DNA from: Cytophagales bacterium
Lineage (GTDB): Bacteria > Bacteroidota > Bacteroidia > Cytophagales > Cyclobacteriaceae
Assembly: GCA_025359125.1 (NCBI GenBank)
Contig: JANYHI010000045.1
Location: forward strand, 1-49,198
Length of the DNA stretch: 49,198 nucleotides
Direction: 5' to 3'
Both the position numbers and the translations under genes were made by a program. Positions 31,723-41,730 of the stretch are shown piece after piece. The first letter of the stretch is position 1; each line of letters begins with the position of its first letter. The notes beneath the pieces were generated by a model. It did no database searches, was not told the DNA's origin, and saw only the letters and a program-made list of their open reading frames with translations.

Positions 31723-32762
31723 TGACGCTACTACTTTTTAAAGTAATTTTGGTGGTAGCCGTTTTTGCTATCTCATTATTCATGGCTGCGTATTCTACTT
31801 ATGCCGAACGCAAAGTGGCTGCCTTTATGCAAGACCGATTAGGTCCCGATCGCGCAGGGCCGTTTGGATTATTACAACCTTTAGCAGATGGTGTAAAACT
31901 TTTTATGAAAGAAGAAATTACGCCAGAAGTTTCTAATAAATTTTTATTTGTGTTGGGTCCAAGTTTATTTATGATCACAGCACTTATGACTGGTGTGGTA
32001 ATACCTTGGGGCGATTTATTAAATATTGACGGAGTAAATTATAGTTTACAAATTACAGACATCAACATTGGTATTCTCTATGTATTTGGTGTGGTTTCTA
32101 TAGGCGTGTATGGAATTATGATTGGAGGTTGGGCATCGAATAATAAATTTTCGTTATTGGGTGCGATTCGTGCTTCGGCACAAATGATTAGTTATGAAGT
32201 GGCCATGGGTCTTTCTATTATTGCTTTGGTAATGATGACGGGCACATTAAGTTTGAAAGAGATCAGTCAGTTTCAGGCGGGTGGCATGGAAGGCAGTTGG
32301 AATTTTTGGAATGTAGTTTATCAGCCTTTTAGTTTTTTAATTTTTTTGATTTGCGCTTTCGCGGAATGTAATCGTGCACCGTTCGATTTGCCCGAGTGCG
32401 AAACAGAATTGGTAGGCGGCTACCACACAGAATTTAGCAGTATGAAACTAGGATTGTATTTGTTTGCCGAATACATCAACATGTTTATTTCAGCAGCCAT
32501 TATCTCTACCTTATTTTTTGGAGGTTATAATTTTCCTTTCATGCACGATTTGGGGTTGAGTCAAAATGCGATTACTATTTTGGGAACAGCAGCTTTATTT
32601 AGTAAAATCATTTTCTTCATTTTCTTTTTCATGTGGATTCGTTGGACGATTCCGAGATTTAGATACGATCAGCTAATGAATTTAGGCTGGAAAGGTTTAT
32701 TGCCCTTATCGATATTGAATTTGTTAATTACTGGAGCTGTAATTTTAATATTTAGCAAATAA
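31719..32762 (+). CDS. nuoH: NuoH, complex I membrane subunit near the quinone site
   Basis: NuoH links the quinone chamber to the proton-pumping arm. The 347-residue protein has about eight hydrophobic segments and the motifs AERKVAAFMQDRLGPDRAGP, LADGVKLFMKEEITP, AFAECNRAPFDLPECETELVGGYHTEFS and RWTIPRFRYDQLM. All are intact. A 39-base gap precedes nuoI. Confidence 0.97.
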   Translation: MMTLLLFKVILVVAVFAISLFMAAYSTYAERKVAAFMQDRLGPDRAGPFGLLQPLADGVKLFMKEEITPEVSNKFLFVLGPSLFMITALMTGVVIPWGDLLNIDGVNYSLQITDINIGILYVFGVVSIGVYGIMIGGWASNNKFSLLGAIRASAQMISYEVAMGLSIIALVMMTGTLSLKEISQFQAGGMEGSWNFWNVVYQPFSFLIFLICAFAECNRAPFDLPECETELVGGYHTEFSSMKLGLYLFAEYINMFISAAIISTLFFGGYNFPFMHDLGLSQNAITILGTAALFSKIIFFIFFFMWIRWTIPRFRYDQLMNLGWKGLLPLSILNLLITGAVILIFSK

Positions 32763-32801
32763 CTATTAACCGTTAACGATTAATCAATAACTAAAAAGAG
32801 A

Positions 32802-33371
32802 GTGGAAAGCCTGACCAACCGATCAATTATAGTTTCAAATAAGAAGATGACCTTCTCAGAAAAAATTTATTTGCCGGCTATTCTTTCGGGCGTTATGATC
32901 ACGATCAAGCACCTGTTTAGAAAATCGGCAACTGTGCGCTATCCCGAAAAGACACGCGAGTTTAGTGAGATTTATCGAGGGCAACATGTGTTGAAACGAG
33001 ATGACAATGGAGCCGAGAGATGTACGGCCTGCGGATTGTGTGCGGTGTCTTGCCCCGCTGAAGCGATAACCATGGTAGCCGAAGAAAGAAAAAAGGGCGA
33101 GGAGAATTTGTATCGCGAAGAAAAATATGCAGCCACCTACGAGATTAATATGTTGCGCTGTATTTTTTGTGGCTTGTGCGAAGAGGCTTGCCCTAAAGAA
33201 GCGATTTTTCTTACTGATAGATTGGTAAGCACAGATTATGGAAGGGATGGATTCATCTACGGTAAAGATAAATTAGTAGAATCGGCTACTGATCGTATTG
33301 ACATTTCGAAAAGACAGACCAAAGAAGTTTTAGAATTTAAAAAGCAAAAACAACTCACTCACAATAAGTAA
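32802..33371 (+). CDS. nuoI: NuoI, complex I ferredoxin-like subunit
   Basis: NuoI carries two [4Fe-4S] clusters that lead to N2. The 189-residue protein has two ferredoxin motifs, CTACGLCAVSCPAEAI and CIFCGLCEEACPKEAI, each with the CxxCxxCxxxCP pattern. The N-terminus from GTG 32802 (MESLTNRSIIVSNKKMTF) matches Bacteroidota relatives better than the later ATG. nuoJ starts two bases after its stop. Confidence 0.96.
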   Translation: MESLTNRSIIVSNKKMTFSEKIYLPAILSGVMITIKHLFRKSATVRYPEKTREFSEIYRGQHVLKRDDNGAERCTACGLCAVSCPAEAITMVAEERKKGEENLYREEKYAATYEINMLRCIFCGLCEEACPKEAIFLTDRLVSTDYGRDGFIYGKDKLVESATDRIDISKRQTKEVLEFKKQKQLTHNK

Positions 33372-33373
33372 GA

Positions 33374-33877
33374 ATGTTATCGCAATACCTATTTTATTTT
33401 TTATCTTTTTTAGCGGTGATAAGCGCATTGCTGGTAGTGTTTTCTAAAAGTTCTGTGCAAAGTGTGCTCTGGCTGATCGTTACCTTGTTCGCTATCTCGG
33501 GGCATTACATCTTCTTACTAAACGCAGAATTTTTAGGAGTGGTGCAGGTGATAGTTTATGCGGGTGCCATCATGGTTTTATTTTTGTTTGTTATTATGTT
33601 TTTAAATCTTAATCAAGAGGTAGAGGCGCATAAACCAGCAGTGTTAAAATTTGCTGCAACCATTTCAAGTGGGTTATTGCTCATTATTATAATCGGATCA
33701 TTAAAAGGAAGCGAACAATTAGGTACTCATGTTGGCTCGAACGACTTTAGCTCAATAAAAAATCTGGGACGAGTTCTTTTCAAAGAATTTCTATTTCCAT
33801 TCGAAGTTTCTTCTGTGCTGTTGCTGATAGCGATGGTGGGTGCCGTTATGCTAGGTAAATCTGAAAAAGAAGGTTAA
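33374..33877 (+). CDS. nuoJ: NuoJ, complex I membrane subunit J
   Basis: The 167-residue polytopic protein has the NuoJ motifs GHYIFLLNAEFLGVVQVIVYAGAIMVLFLFVIMFLNL, about five hydrophobic segments and the C-terminal LLLIAMVGAVMLGK. nuoK starts at the very next base. Confidence 0.95.
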   Translation: MLSQYLFYFLSFLAVISALLVVFSKSSVQSVLWLIVTLFAISGHYIFLLNAEFLGVVQVIVYAGAIMVLFLFVIMFLNLNQEVEAHKPAVLKFAATISSGLLLIIIIGSLKGSEQLGTHVGSNDFSSIKNLGRVLFKEFLFPFEVSSVLLLIAMVGAVMLGKSEKEG

Positions 33878-34195
33878 ATGAAAACTGTGCAAGGCATATC
33901 GTTGGATTATTACATTTGGCTAAGTGCCGCACTCTTCACCATCGGAGTATTAGGCGTTTTATATCGGAGAAATTCAATCATCATTTTCATGTGTATTGAG
34001 TTGATGCTGAATGCGGTGAATTTATTATTGGTTGCTTTCGCTAGTTATTATCAAGATCCGCAAGGGCAAGTGTTTGTGTTTTTCATTATGGCTGTAGCGG
34101 CTGCAGAAGTGGCAGTGGGATTAGCCATATTAGTTCTCATGCACATGAATACTAAATCAATTGACATTAAAGTCTTGAACAGGTTGAAATGGTAA
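33878..34195 (+). CDS. nuoK: NuoK, complex I membrane subunit K
   Basis: The 105-residue protein has three hydrophobic segments and the family signature CIELMLNAVNLLLVAFA, with conserved membrane glutamates in IELMLNAVN and AAAEVAVGLAI. It overlaps nuoL by seven bases. Confidence 0.96.
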   Translation: MKTVQGISLDYYIWLSAALFTIGVLGVLYRRNSIIIFMCIELMLNAVNLLLVAFASYYQDPQGQVFVFFIMAVAAAEVAVGLAILVLMHMNTKSIDIKVLNRLKW

Positions 34196-36108
34196 ACTCC
34201 GAATTGATCATCGCACTTATTCCTTTACTGCCATTGATTGGCTTCTTGCTTATTTCCTTATTTGTTAATCGCATTTCTAAGTCTTTAGCCTCTCTAATTG
34301 CCACTGGCAGCGTTCTGGTTTCATTTCTATTGGCGGTTATAATCTTTATTAAATTAATTGGATTACCGGTTGATCAACGAGTTATTCAAGTCAATATTTT
34401 CAATTGGATTTCGGTTGAGGATTTTTCTGCCAAGATTAGTTTTTTAATTGATCCTCTTTCTTCGTTAATGCTTTTGATTATTACAGGAGTTGGATTTTTA
34501 ATTCATGTCTACTCGATTGGCTACATGCACAATGATGAAGCCTCGAATAGATTTTTCTCCTACTTGAATTTGTTCGTGTTCTTCATGTTGTTGTTGGTAA
34601 TGGGCTCCAACTATTTACTACTATTTGTGGGTTGGGAAGGAGTAGGCTTATGTTCTTATTTGCTGATAGGATTTTGGTTTAAGAATAAAGAGTATACCTA
34701 TGCAGCTAATAAAGCTTTCATTATGAATCGCATTGGCGATTTAGGATTGATTGTGGGCGTGATTTTAATTTTTATTCACTTTGGAAGTATTGAGTATTCT
34801 TCTGTTTTACAGGCTGTTTCAAAACAAGGTGGTTCAGAAATTCTTACACTCATTACTATTTTACTTTTTGTAGGGGCGATGGGTAAGAGTGCACAAATTC
34901 CGCTGTACACCTGGTTGCCAGATGCGATGGCTGGCCCTACCCCCGTATCGGCATTGATCCATGCTGCCACCATGGTAACTGCGGGTATTTACATGGTAGC
35001 GAGAAATAATATTTTATATACACTGTCGCCCATCAGTTTAAATTTAATTTTAATCGTTGGGTTAATAACGGCTTTGTTTGCGGCTACTATCGCACTTACG
35101 CAAAATGATATTAAGAAAGTATTAGCATATTCAACCGTTAGTCAGCTAGGGTTAATGTTTGTGGCATTGGGAGTGGGAGCCTATTCAACCGGAATTTTCC
35201 ACATGACCACCCACGCCTTCTTTAAAGCACTATTGTTCTTGGCAGCAGGAAGTGTCATCCATGGCATGCAAGGCGAGCAGGATATTCGCAACATGGGCGG
35301 CTTGAGAAAATATTTGCCCATCACGTTTTATGTCTTTTTCATTGGAGTACTAGCTATTTCAGGTATTCCTCCCTTTGCGGGATTCTTTTCGAAAGATGAG
35401 ATTTTAGCAAAAGCATTTGAACACAGCCCCGTTGTTTACGGGTTAGCTTTGCTTACTTCTTTACTCACCGTGTTTTATATGTTTCGCTTGTTGTTTCTTA
35501 CTTTCTTCGGAAACGCAAGAGCAACGGAAGAAGTAAAACATCATATTCATGAGTCGCCAAAGAGCATGACCATTCCGTTAATAGTGTTGGCAATTCTTTC
35601 TTTGGTGGGTGGATGGATTGGAATACCGGAGGTGCTAGGCGGGTCGAATCAGGTTGGTGAATTCTTAGATCCCGTATTTACTTCTTCTCAAGTGCTTCTA
35701 TCTGAGCATGCACTAAGTCGCAGCACAGAAATTATTTTGATGAGCGTGGTAGTTGTATCAACGCTAATATTAATTGGTGTAGCCTATTCCATTTACGTTA
35801 GCAAAAACACAGTTCCTCAAAAAGAGAATTCTACTTTATCACCATTTCACACGCTTTTATATAACAAGTATTATATTGATGAATTGTATGACTCCGTGAT
35901 AGTAAAGCCATTAAAAAAAATAGCTAAGGTATTTTACAGATTAATTGAAAAGTCAGGTATTGATTTTATGGTAAACACTTTTGGTAATTCAATTGTAAGC
36001 GGCAGTAAGTTTGCCAGACTCTTGCAGGCGGGTGATATTGCCTTTTATATTTTTGCGATGGTAATCGGGATCATTGTATTGATTGCAACAGGTGGGTTGA
36101 TGAAATAA
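34189..36108 (+). CDS. nuoL: NuoL, complex I antiporter-like proton-pump subunit
   Basis: NuoL is the distal proton-pumping subunit with a long lateral helix. The 639-residue protein has many membrane helices and the motifs LFVGWEGVGLCSYLLIGFW, KAFIMNRIGDLG, QIPLYTWLPDAMAGPTPVSALIHAATMVTAGIYM and TQNDIKKVLAYSTVSQLG. The C-terminal amphipathic region and last helix are present, so the gene is full length. Confidence 0.97.
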   Translation: MVNSELIIALIPLLPLIGFLLISLFVNRISKSLASLIATGSVLVSFLLAVIIFIKLIGLPVDQRVIQVNIFNWISVEDFSAKISFLIDPLSSLMLLIITGVGFLIHVYSIGYMHNDEASNRFFSYLNLFVFFMLLLVMGSNYLLLFVGWEGVGLCSYLLIGFWFKNKEYTYAANKAFIMNRIGDLGLIVGVILIFIHFGSIEYSSVLQAVSKQGGSEILTLITILLFVGAMGKSAQIPLYTWLPDAMAGPTPVSALIHAATMVTAGIYMVARNNILYTLSPISLNLILIVGLITALFAATIALTQNDIKKVLAYSTVSQLGLMFVALGVGAYSTGIFHMTTHAFFKALLFLAAGSVIHGMQGEQDIRNMGGLRKYLPITFYVFFIGVLAISGIPPFAGFFSKDEILAKAFEHSPVVYGLALLTSLLTVFYMFRLLFLTFFGNARATEEVKHHIHESPKSMTIPLIVLAILSLVGGWIGIPEVLGGSNQVGEFLDPVFTSSQVLLSEHALSRSTEIILMSVVVVSTLILIGVAYSIYVSKNTVPQKENSTLSPFHTLLYNKYYIDELYDSVIVKPLKKIAKVFYRLIEKSGIDFMVNTFGNSIVSGSKFARLLQAGDIAFYIFAMVIGIIVLIATGGLMK

Positions 36109-36110
36109 TT

Positions 36111-37580
36111 ATGATAACAGCCTTCTTAATTTTTTGGCCTCTTGTTGCATCCTTACTGGTGTTTGCCTTTCATGGTTATGCCAAGCCTATTGCATTGGCA
36201 GCTTCTATTATTGAATTAGTAGTTTCTATTGTAGCTGCTGTTAATTTTATTTCGGATTCATCTATTCAGTATTCAATAAATTATGCTTGGATTCAATCTG
36301 CAGGAATTAATTTCCATGTGGGTATAGATGGGATAAGCTTGTTGCTGGTGTTGCTAACCACTTTCTTAATTCCCTTTATTATTTTGTCTTCCTTCTCAAT
36401 TAATTATAAAAATCCTTCTGTTTTTTATGGATTGATTTTGCTGATGCAAATGGCGCTAGTTGGCGTGTTTGTTTCGTTAGATGGATTTTTATTTTATCTC
36501 TTCTGGGAGATGGCATTGATCCCCGTTTATTTTATTTGCTTGATTTGGGGAGGAGAAGATCGCGGTGTAATTACCCTTAAATTTTTCATCTACACCCTTT
36601 CAGGAAGTTTACTGATGTTAATTGCGTTGGTGTATCTGTATTTCCAAACACAGGGGCAACATTCATTTGACATACAACAGTTATACGCAGCCGGAAGATC
36701 GCTTCCAGTTAGAGAACAAGGAATTTTATTCTGGGCATTCTTTATTGCTTTTGCTATTAAGATGCCCGTGTTTCCATTTCATACTTGGCAGCCCGACACT
36801 TATAATGTAGCACCTGTGCAAGGCACGATGCTTTTGTCTGCCATCATGTTAAAGATGGGAATTTACGGTGTGATCCGCTGGCTCGTCCCGATGGTTCCTT
36901 ATGGTGTGCAAACTTGGGGAGAATCTGCAATTGTTCTTTCCGTAGTGGGGATCGTTTATGCTTCCTGTATTGCACTCGTGCAAAAAGATTTCAAACGACT
37001 GCTAGCGTATTCTTCCATTGCGCACGTAGGATTAATTTCCGGAGGTATTTTCACGCTGAGTAAAATTGGAATGCAAGGTGCCATGATTCAAATGCTAAGC
37101 CATGGCTTAATAGTATTTGCGCTTTTTTATTTGGTTGATATTATTGTAGCGCGCACTAAAACGAAAGTGATTAAACAATTAGGAGGCATCAGAAGTCAAG
37201 CGCCAATTTTCACCACCATTTTTTTAATTGTAATGCTGGGGAGTATTGCATTACCTTTTACAAGTGGATTTGTAGGTGAGTTTTTATTAATCAACTCGTT
37301 GGTAAAATATCAGCTAGGGTTAGGAGTAGCAGCAGGTTTAACAACCATCCTTGGCGCAGTTTACATGCTTCGGGCTTTTCAAAAATCAATGTTGGGTGAG
37401 ACTGGAGAAAACACTTCTTCTTTCATGGATTTAACTACCCGAGAAAAATTGGTATTGTATCCAATCGTGGTTTTGATTTTAGGAATAGGTATTTATCCAA
37501 CTCCTTTCTTAAAAATATCAGAAGCAGCTGTGAATAATTTATTAACCATTGTAACCAACTATCTGGCCTTAGTGAAGTAA
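36111..37580 (+). CDS. nuoM: NuoM, complex I antiporter-like proton-pump subunit
   Basis: NuoM is the second Mrp-antiporter-like proton channel. The 489-residue protein has GIDGISLLLVLLTTFL, LFWEMALIPVYFICLIWGG with the conserved Glu, MPVFPFHTWQPDTYNVAPVQGT, and QKDFKRLLAYSSIAHVGL. It starts two bases after the nuoL stop, and nuoN follows after one base. Confidence 0.97.
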   Translation: MITAFLIFWPLVASLLVFAFHGYAKPIALAASIIELVVSIVAAVNFISDSSIQYSINYAWIQSAGINFHVGIDGISLLLVLLTTFLIPFIILSSFSINYKNPSVFYGLILLMQMALVGVFVSLDGFLFYLFWEMALIPVYFICLIWGGEDRGVITLKFFIYTLSGSLLMLIALVYLYFQTQGQHSFDIQQLYAAGRSLPVREQGILFWAFFIAFAIKMPVFPFHTWQPDTYNVAPVQGTMLLSAIMLKMGIYGVIRWLVPMVPYGVQTWGESAIVLSVVGIVYASCIALVQKDFKRLLAYSSIAHVGLISGGIFTLSKIGMQGAMIQMLSHGLIVFALFYLVDIIVARTKTKVIKQLGGIRSQAPIFTTIFLIVMLGSIALPFTSGFVGEFLLINSLVKYQLGLGVAAGLTTILGAVYMLRAFQKSMLGETGENTSSFMDLTTREKLVLYPIVVLILGIGIYPTPFLKISEAAVNNLLTIVTNYLALVK

Positions 37581-37581
37581 C

Positions 37582-38952
37582 ATGAACGCACTTTATATTA
37601 TATGTGGTTTAGGAATCATTTCGCTGTTGGCTGAAATATTCAACTTCAAGAAGGCACTCTTTCCAATAGTGATGGTTGGGTTGGTGGTAGCTATTGCTGT
37701 TGCCTTTTTAGATGGCGGAAATGCAAGTCAGGCATTTAGTAACATGATCAATTTTGATCGCGTGGCGATTGTATTTACGATGTTGATTTCTATCACAGCC
37801 TTCAGTTGGTTTTGGATGGCCAAAGATTATTTTAGCAACAACTCACATTTAACTGATCGTTTTGCCATCGTTTTATTTTCGTTGGTTGGCGCGATTATCC
37901 TTACCTCCATTAATAACATGGTTATGTTATTTCTTGGGATTGAAATACTATCAATTTCAATGTATGTGCTGGCTGGAAGTAATAAGAAAAATCTTTTCTC
38001 CACAGAAGCTGCTTTCAAGTATTTCTTGATGGGATCTTTTGCTACCGGTTTTTTATTGATGGGTATCGCACTGATTTATGGAGCTACTGGCACGTTTGAA
38101 CTTTTAAAAATTTCTGCATTCATTTCTGCGCATTCCTCAGACTTGCCATCATTCTTTTATACAGGAGTTATCATGGTTTTAATAGGAATGTCCTTTAAAA
38201 TATCGGCAGTACCATTTCATTTTTGGGCACCCGATGTATACGATGGATCGCCAACACCTGTTACCGCATTTATGTCTACGATTGTAAAGACAGCGGCCTT
38301 TGCAGCTTTGGTCAGACTTTTTAATGGTTGCTTCGCAGAGATCAGTTCCACATGGTTAATTATTTTTTCAGTTATAGCTGCCATCACTTTAGTATTGGCA
38401 AACATAACAGCCGTTTATCAAACTAATGTAAAGCGCATGTTAGCGTATTCAAGTGTAGGCCATGCGGGGTACTTACTTATCGCAGTTGTTTCAAGCGGCA
38501 ACATTCAAGGCGTGATTTTATATTATCTCTTCGGCTATTCGTTTGCTTCCTTGTTAGCTTTTGCAGTGATCACTAGATTGGAAGAAAAAAATGAAAGTCT
38601 AACTATTGAAAAATTTAATGGACTCTTTTCGCGCAGTCCGTTTTTAACCTTTTCAATGACAGTCGCTTTATTATCATTGGCAGGAATTCCTCCATTGGCA
38701 GGCTTCTTTGGAAAATATTTGTTGCTTTCGTTGGCAGTGGGCTCTGGGCATATTTGGCTGGTGATGATTGCCATCGCCACTTCTACCATCGGTGTCTATT
38801 ACTATTTTAAAATCATTTTGGCCATGTACTTTAAGAAAAGTGCGTTGAGTCAAATCGATCTAAGCCAATCTCTTAAAATTTTGCTTGTTCTGTTGCTGCT
38901 TATCTCAATAGTGGCAGGTATTTTTCCTGACTTATTCCTGAGTTTGTTATAA
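37582..38952 (+). CDS. nuoN: NuoN, complex I antiporter-like proton-pump subunit
   Basis: NuoN is the third antiporter-like subunit. The 456-residue protein has LGIEILSISMYVLAG, AFKYFLMGSFATGFLLMG, VPFHFWAPDVYDGSPTPVTAFMSTIVKTAAFAA and QTNVKRMLAYSSVGHAGYLL. It closes the nuo operon. No terminator hairpin is visible in the 61 bases before the CBS-domain gene. Confidence 0.97.
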   Translation: MNALYIICGLGIISLLAEIFNFKKALFPIVMVGLVVAIAVAFLDGGNASQAFSNMINFDRVAIVFTMLISITAFSWFWMAKDYFSNNSHLTDRFAIVLFSLVGAIILTSINNMVMLFLGIEILSISMYVLAGSNKKNLFSTEAAFKYFLMGSFATGFLLMGIALIYGATGTFELLKISAFISAHSSDLPSFFYTGVIMVLIGMSFKISAVPFHFWAPDVYDGSPTPVTAFMSTIVKTAAFAALVRLFNGCFAEISSTWLIIFSVIAAITLVLANITAVYQTNVKRMLAYSSVGHAGYLLIAVVSSGNIQGVILYYLFGYSFASLLAFAVITRLEEKNESLTIEKFNGLFSRSPFLTFSMTVALLSLAGIPPLAGFFGKYLLLSLAVGSGHIWLVMIAIATSTIGVYYYFKIILAMYFKKSALSQIDLSQSLKILLVLLLLISIVAGIFPDLFLSLL

Positions 38953-38959
38953 TATTTCT

Positions 38960-38991
38960 GTTGTTTTCTTCTTGTAATAATTCTATATTTC
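38960..38991 (+). promoter_or_regulatory. Promoter candidate for the CBS-domain gene
   Basis: GTTG at 38960-38963, a 20-base spacer, then TATATTTC at 38984-38991, one base off TAnnTTTG. ATG 39014 follows 22 bases later. Read-through from nuoN is also possible. Confidence 0.35.
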
Positions 38992-39013
38992 ATTCGATTG
39001 AAATCAAAATGCT

Positions 39014-39442
39014 ATGGGAAAAGTAAAAAATATTCTGGATGTCAAAGGCCGCTCGGTTTTCTCAGTTGAGCCAACCGTAATGGTGTTACATGCAATTGAA
39101 CTAATGTGCGAAAAGAACATTGGCGGATTGCTGATAGTAGAAAACGGAAGTTTAGTCGGAATTTTTACTGAGCGCGATTATGCTCGTAAATTAATTTTAA
39201 AAGGGAAGTCATCTAAAGATACGCCTATTGGAGAGTTGATGACACCTAATCCATTTACCGTATCATCAGACAGCAGCATTGATGATTGTATGAAAATGAT
39301 GACGGATAGACACATTCGCCATTTACCAGTGGTGGACGACAGCAAATTAATTGGAATGATTTCCATTGGTGATGTGGTGCGCCAAGTGATTGATGAGCAA
39401 AAATCGATTATCGAGCATTTGGAGAGTTATATTTCACAATAG
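39014..39442 (+). CDS. Two-CBS-domain protein
   Basis: The 142-residue protein consists of a pair of CBS domains: residues about 10-62 (with GGLLIVENGSLVGIFTERDYARK) and about 75-130 (with RHIRHLPVVDDSKLIGMISIGDVV). CBS pairs bind adenine nucleotides or S-adenosylmethionine and usually control a partner protein. No catalytic domain is attached, so the partner is unknown. It follows nuoN and is closed by a clear terminator. Confidence 0.92.
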   Translation: MGKVKNILDVKGRSVFSVEPTVMVLHAIELMCEKNIGGLLIVENGSLVGIFTERDYARKLILKGKSSKDTPIGELMTPNPFTVSSDSSIDDCMKMMTDRHIRHLPVVDDSKLIGMISIGDVVRQVIDEQKSIIEHLESYISQ

Positions 39443-39461
39443 CAATTGTTAAAAAAATAGT

Positions 39462-39510
39462 AGAGCCCGATTTGCGATAGAGGTTATCGATGATCGGGCT
39501 CTTTCGTTTT
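39462..39510 (+). terminator. Rho-independent-type terminator after the CBS gene
   Basis: AGAGCCCGAT (39462-39471) pairs perfectly with ATCGGGCTCT (39493-39502), with a further inner GATA/TATC pair. TTCGTTTT follows. It covers an alternative ATG (39490) of the next gene, which favours the later start at 39526. Confidence 0.75.
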
Positions 39511-39525
39511 AAATCATACTTACAA

Positions 39526-41712
39526 ATGAAAAATGTCCTGATCTTTTTTGTTCTCACCTCCACCGCACTTTTTTCTCAGTCATTCACAAAATCTGAAATG
39601 GAGCAGTGGAAAAAGCAAGCGCAGCGCGTTACCATCATCCGCGATAATTGGGGCATTGCTCATATATATGGAAAGTCTGACGCGGATGCCGTTTTTGGAA
39701 CGTTGTATGCGCAAGCAGAAGATGATTTTGAACGAGTAGAGCTGAATTACATTAATGCTCTTGGCAGATTGGCCGAAGTAGAAGGAGAATCAAAAATATA
39801 CAATGATTTGCGCACAAGACTTTTTCAAGATAGCACGTATGCTATCAAGCAATATAAAAATGTGAAGAGCGAAATGAAACTTTTAATGCAAGCTTTCGCA
39901 GATGGTTTAAATTATTTTTTACAAACTCATCCGCAGCTACAACCAAAATTGATTAAACGCTTTCAACCTTGGATGCCACTACTTTTTAGTGAAGGAAGTA
40001 TCGGTGGCGATATCGAAGCCGTTTCGTTAATGCGCCTGAAGGATTTTTATGGAGACGGTACAGACGCAACAAAAATTGAACAAGAGAATTTAGAAGATGG
40101 ACTAGAACCGGAGCCAAAAGGATCAAATGGTTTTGCCGTTGCTCCCTCGCGCAGTGCCACTGGTAATGCGCTGTTCATGATTAATCCTCATACCTCATTT
40201 TATTTTCGGCCAGAGATTCATGTAAATAGTGAGCAAGGGATGAATGTGTACGGAGCAGTCACATGGGGACAATATTTTATTTATCAGGGGTTTAATCAGC
40301 ATTGTGGATGGATGCACGCCACTAGCATGGCCGATGCCGTTGATGAATACAAAGAAACAATTGTAAAGCGAAACGATTCTCTTTTTTATAAATATGGATC
40401 TGAACTTAGAAAGGTAAAATCGAGCCGCATCATTTTATCTTATAAAACCGAAAAGGGAAAGACGCGAAAAGTTTTTACCGTTTACCACACGCATCATGGG
40501 CCTGTTATTTATAAAGAGAAAGATGAATGGATTAGTATTAAAATGATGCAAGACCCTATTCATGCACTCGAACAATCTTTTACAAGAACGAAATCAAAAG
40601 GACTCGAGGATTTTAAGAAAGCACTGGATATAAAAACAAACACCTCTAACAATACTATTTATGCAGATGCTAATGGAAACATCGCATATTGGCATGGGGA
40701 TTTTATGCCGAAGAGAAATCCAAACTATAATTTTCAGATTCCAGTAGATGGCAGCGACCCAGAGACAGATTGGAAGGGCTTGCATTCTATCTCTGAGATT
40801 GTTAACGTAGTCAATCCTAAAACAGGATGGATACAAAATTGTAATTCAACACCCTTTACGGTATCAGGAGAAAGCAGCCCTAGTAAGAATAAGTATCCAG
40901 CTTACATGGCACCTGATCAGGAAAATCCAAGAGGCATTCATGCAGTTAGTGTTTTAAGCAGAGAGTCTTCATTTACAATTGATAAATTGATTCAGGCTGC
41001 TTACGATCCTTATTTGCCTGGCTTCGAGAAAATAATTCCATCCTTACTGGAATCGTATACGCAATTATCATTCGGTAATGATACCATTCAATCTAAGTTA
41101 CACGAACCCATTACATTGCTTCGGCAGTGGGACTTAAAATATAGCACTACTTCTATAGCTATGACACTTGCTTTTTATTGGGGACAAGAATTAAGAATTC
41201 ATGTGGGCAGCAAGGCTCTGGTGGGTGCAGGGCAATTAGATATTTTGGAATTAATATGTGGCACTTCTCCAGAAATAAAACTTAAATTATTTTCAAAAAT
41301 TATTAATGATCTGAATAGCGACTTTGGAACCTGGAAAGTTGAATGGGGTGATGTAAACCGCTTTCAAAGATTAACAGGAAAAATTAATGAAACCTTTGAT
41401 GATGCAAAGCCTAGCATACCGGTTGCTTTTACTTCCTCTTTCTATGGTTCGCTTGCTAATTTTGGAGCCAGAAAATTTCCGGGAACAAAAAAAATGTATG
41501 GATATGTAGGGAATAGTTTTGTTGCTGCTGTTGAATTCGGAAAGAGAATTAAAGCTAAATCAGTTTTGGCTGGCGGAGTGAGTAATGATCCAACCTCAAA
41601 ACATTTTACTGATCAAGCTTTGATTTATTGTAAGCCAGAATTTAAAGATGTGCTTTTTTATAGAGAAGAGGTGGAGAAACACATCGAACGAAAATATCAT
41701 CCGGGAGAATAA
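39526..41712 (+). CDS. Exported penicillin-acylase-family (S45) amidohydrolase
   Basis: This 728-residue protein belongs to the Ntn-hydrolase penicillin/aculeacin acylase family, which cleaves amide bonds of N-acyl compounds such as penicillins or homoserine lactones. ATG 39526 gives a clean signal peptide (MKNVLIFFVLTSTALFSQSF); an ATG at 39490 lies inside the terminator. The family N-terminal motif is TIIRDNWGIAHIYGKSDADAVFG. Self-cleavage should expose Ser200 in KGSNGFAV as the nucleophile, with the linker before it (EDGLEPEP). Later motifs include NPHTSFYFRPE, HHGPVI and QNCNSTPF. Full length for the family. The true substrate cannot be read from sequence. Confidence 0.9.
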   Translation: MKNVLIFFVLTSTALFSQSFTKSEMEQWKKQAQRVTIIRDNWGIAHIYGKSDADAVFGTLYAQAEDDFERVELNYINALGRLAEVEGESKIYNDLRTRLFQDSTYAIKQYKNVKSEMKLLMQAFADGLNYFLQTHPQLQPKLIKRFQPWMPLLFSEGSIGGDIEAVSLMRLKDFYGDGTDATKIEQENLEDGLEPEPKGSNGFAVAPSRSATGNALFMINPHTSFYFRPEIHVNSEQGMNVYGAVTWGQYFIYQGFNQHCGWMHATSMADAVDEYKETIVKRNDSLFYKYGSELRKVKSSRIILSYKTEKGKTRKVFTVYHTHHGPVIYKEKDEWISIKMMQDPIHALEQSFTRTKSKGLEDFKKALDIKTNTSNNTIYADANGNIAYWHGDFMPKRNPNYNFQIPVDGSDPETDWKGLHSISEIVNVVNPKTGWIQNCNSTPFTVSGESSPSKNKYPAYMAPDQENPRGIHAVSVLSRESSFTIDKLIQAAYDPYLPGFEKIIPSLLESYTQLSFGNDTIQSKLHEPITLLRQWDLKYSTTSIAMTLAFYWGQELRIHVGSKALVGAGQLDILELICGTSPEIKLKLFSKIINDLNSDFGTWKVEWGDVNRFQRLTGKINETFDDAKPSIPVAFTSSFYGSLANFGARKFPGTKKMYGYVGNSFVAAVEFGKRIKAKSVLAGGVSNDPTSKHFTDQALIYCKPEFKDVLFYREEVEKHIERKYHPGE

Positions 41713-41730
41713 TTAAATCTTTATAAGTAA

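Noticed and set aside
39490-39525. ATG 39490 as the start of the acylase
   Set aside because: It lies inside the terminator hairpin at 39462-39502 and puts 12 extra residues ahead of a good signal peptide.
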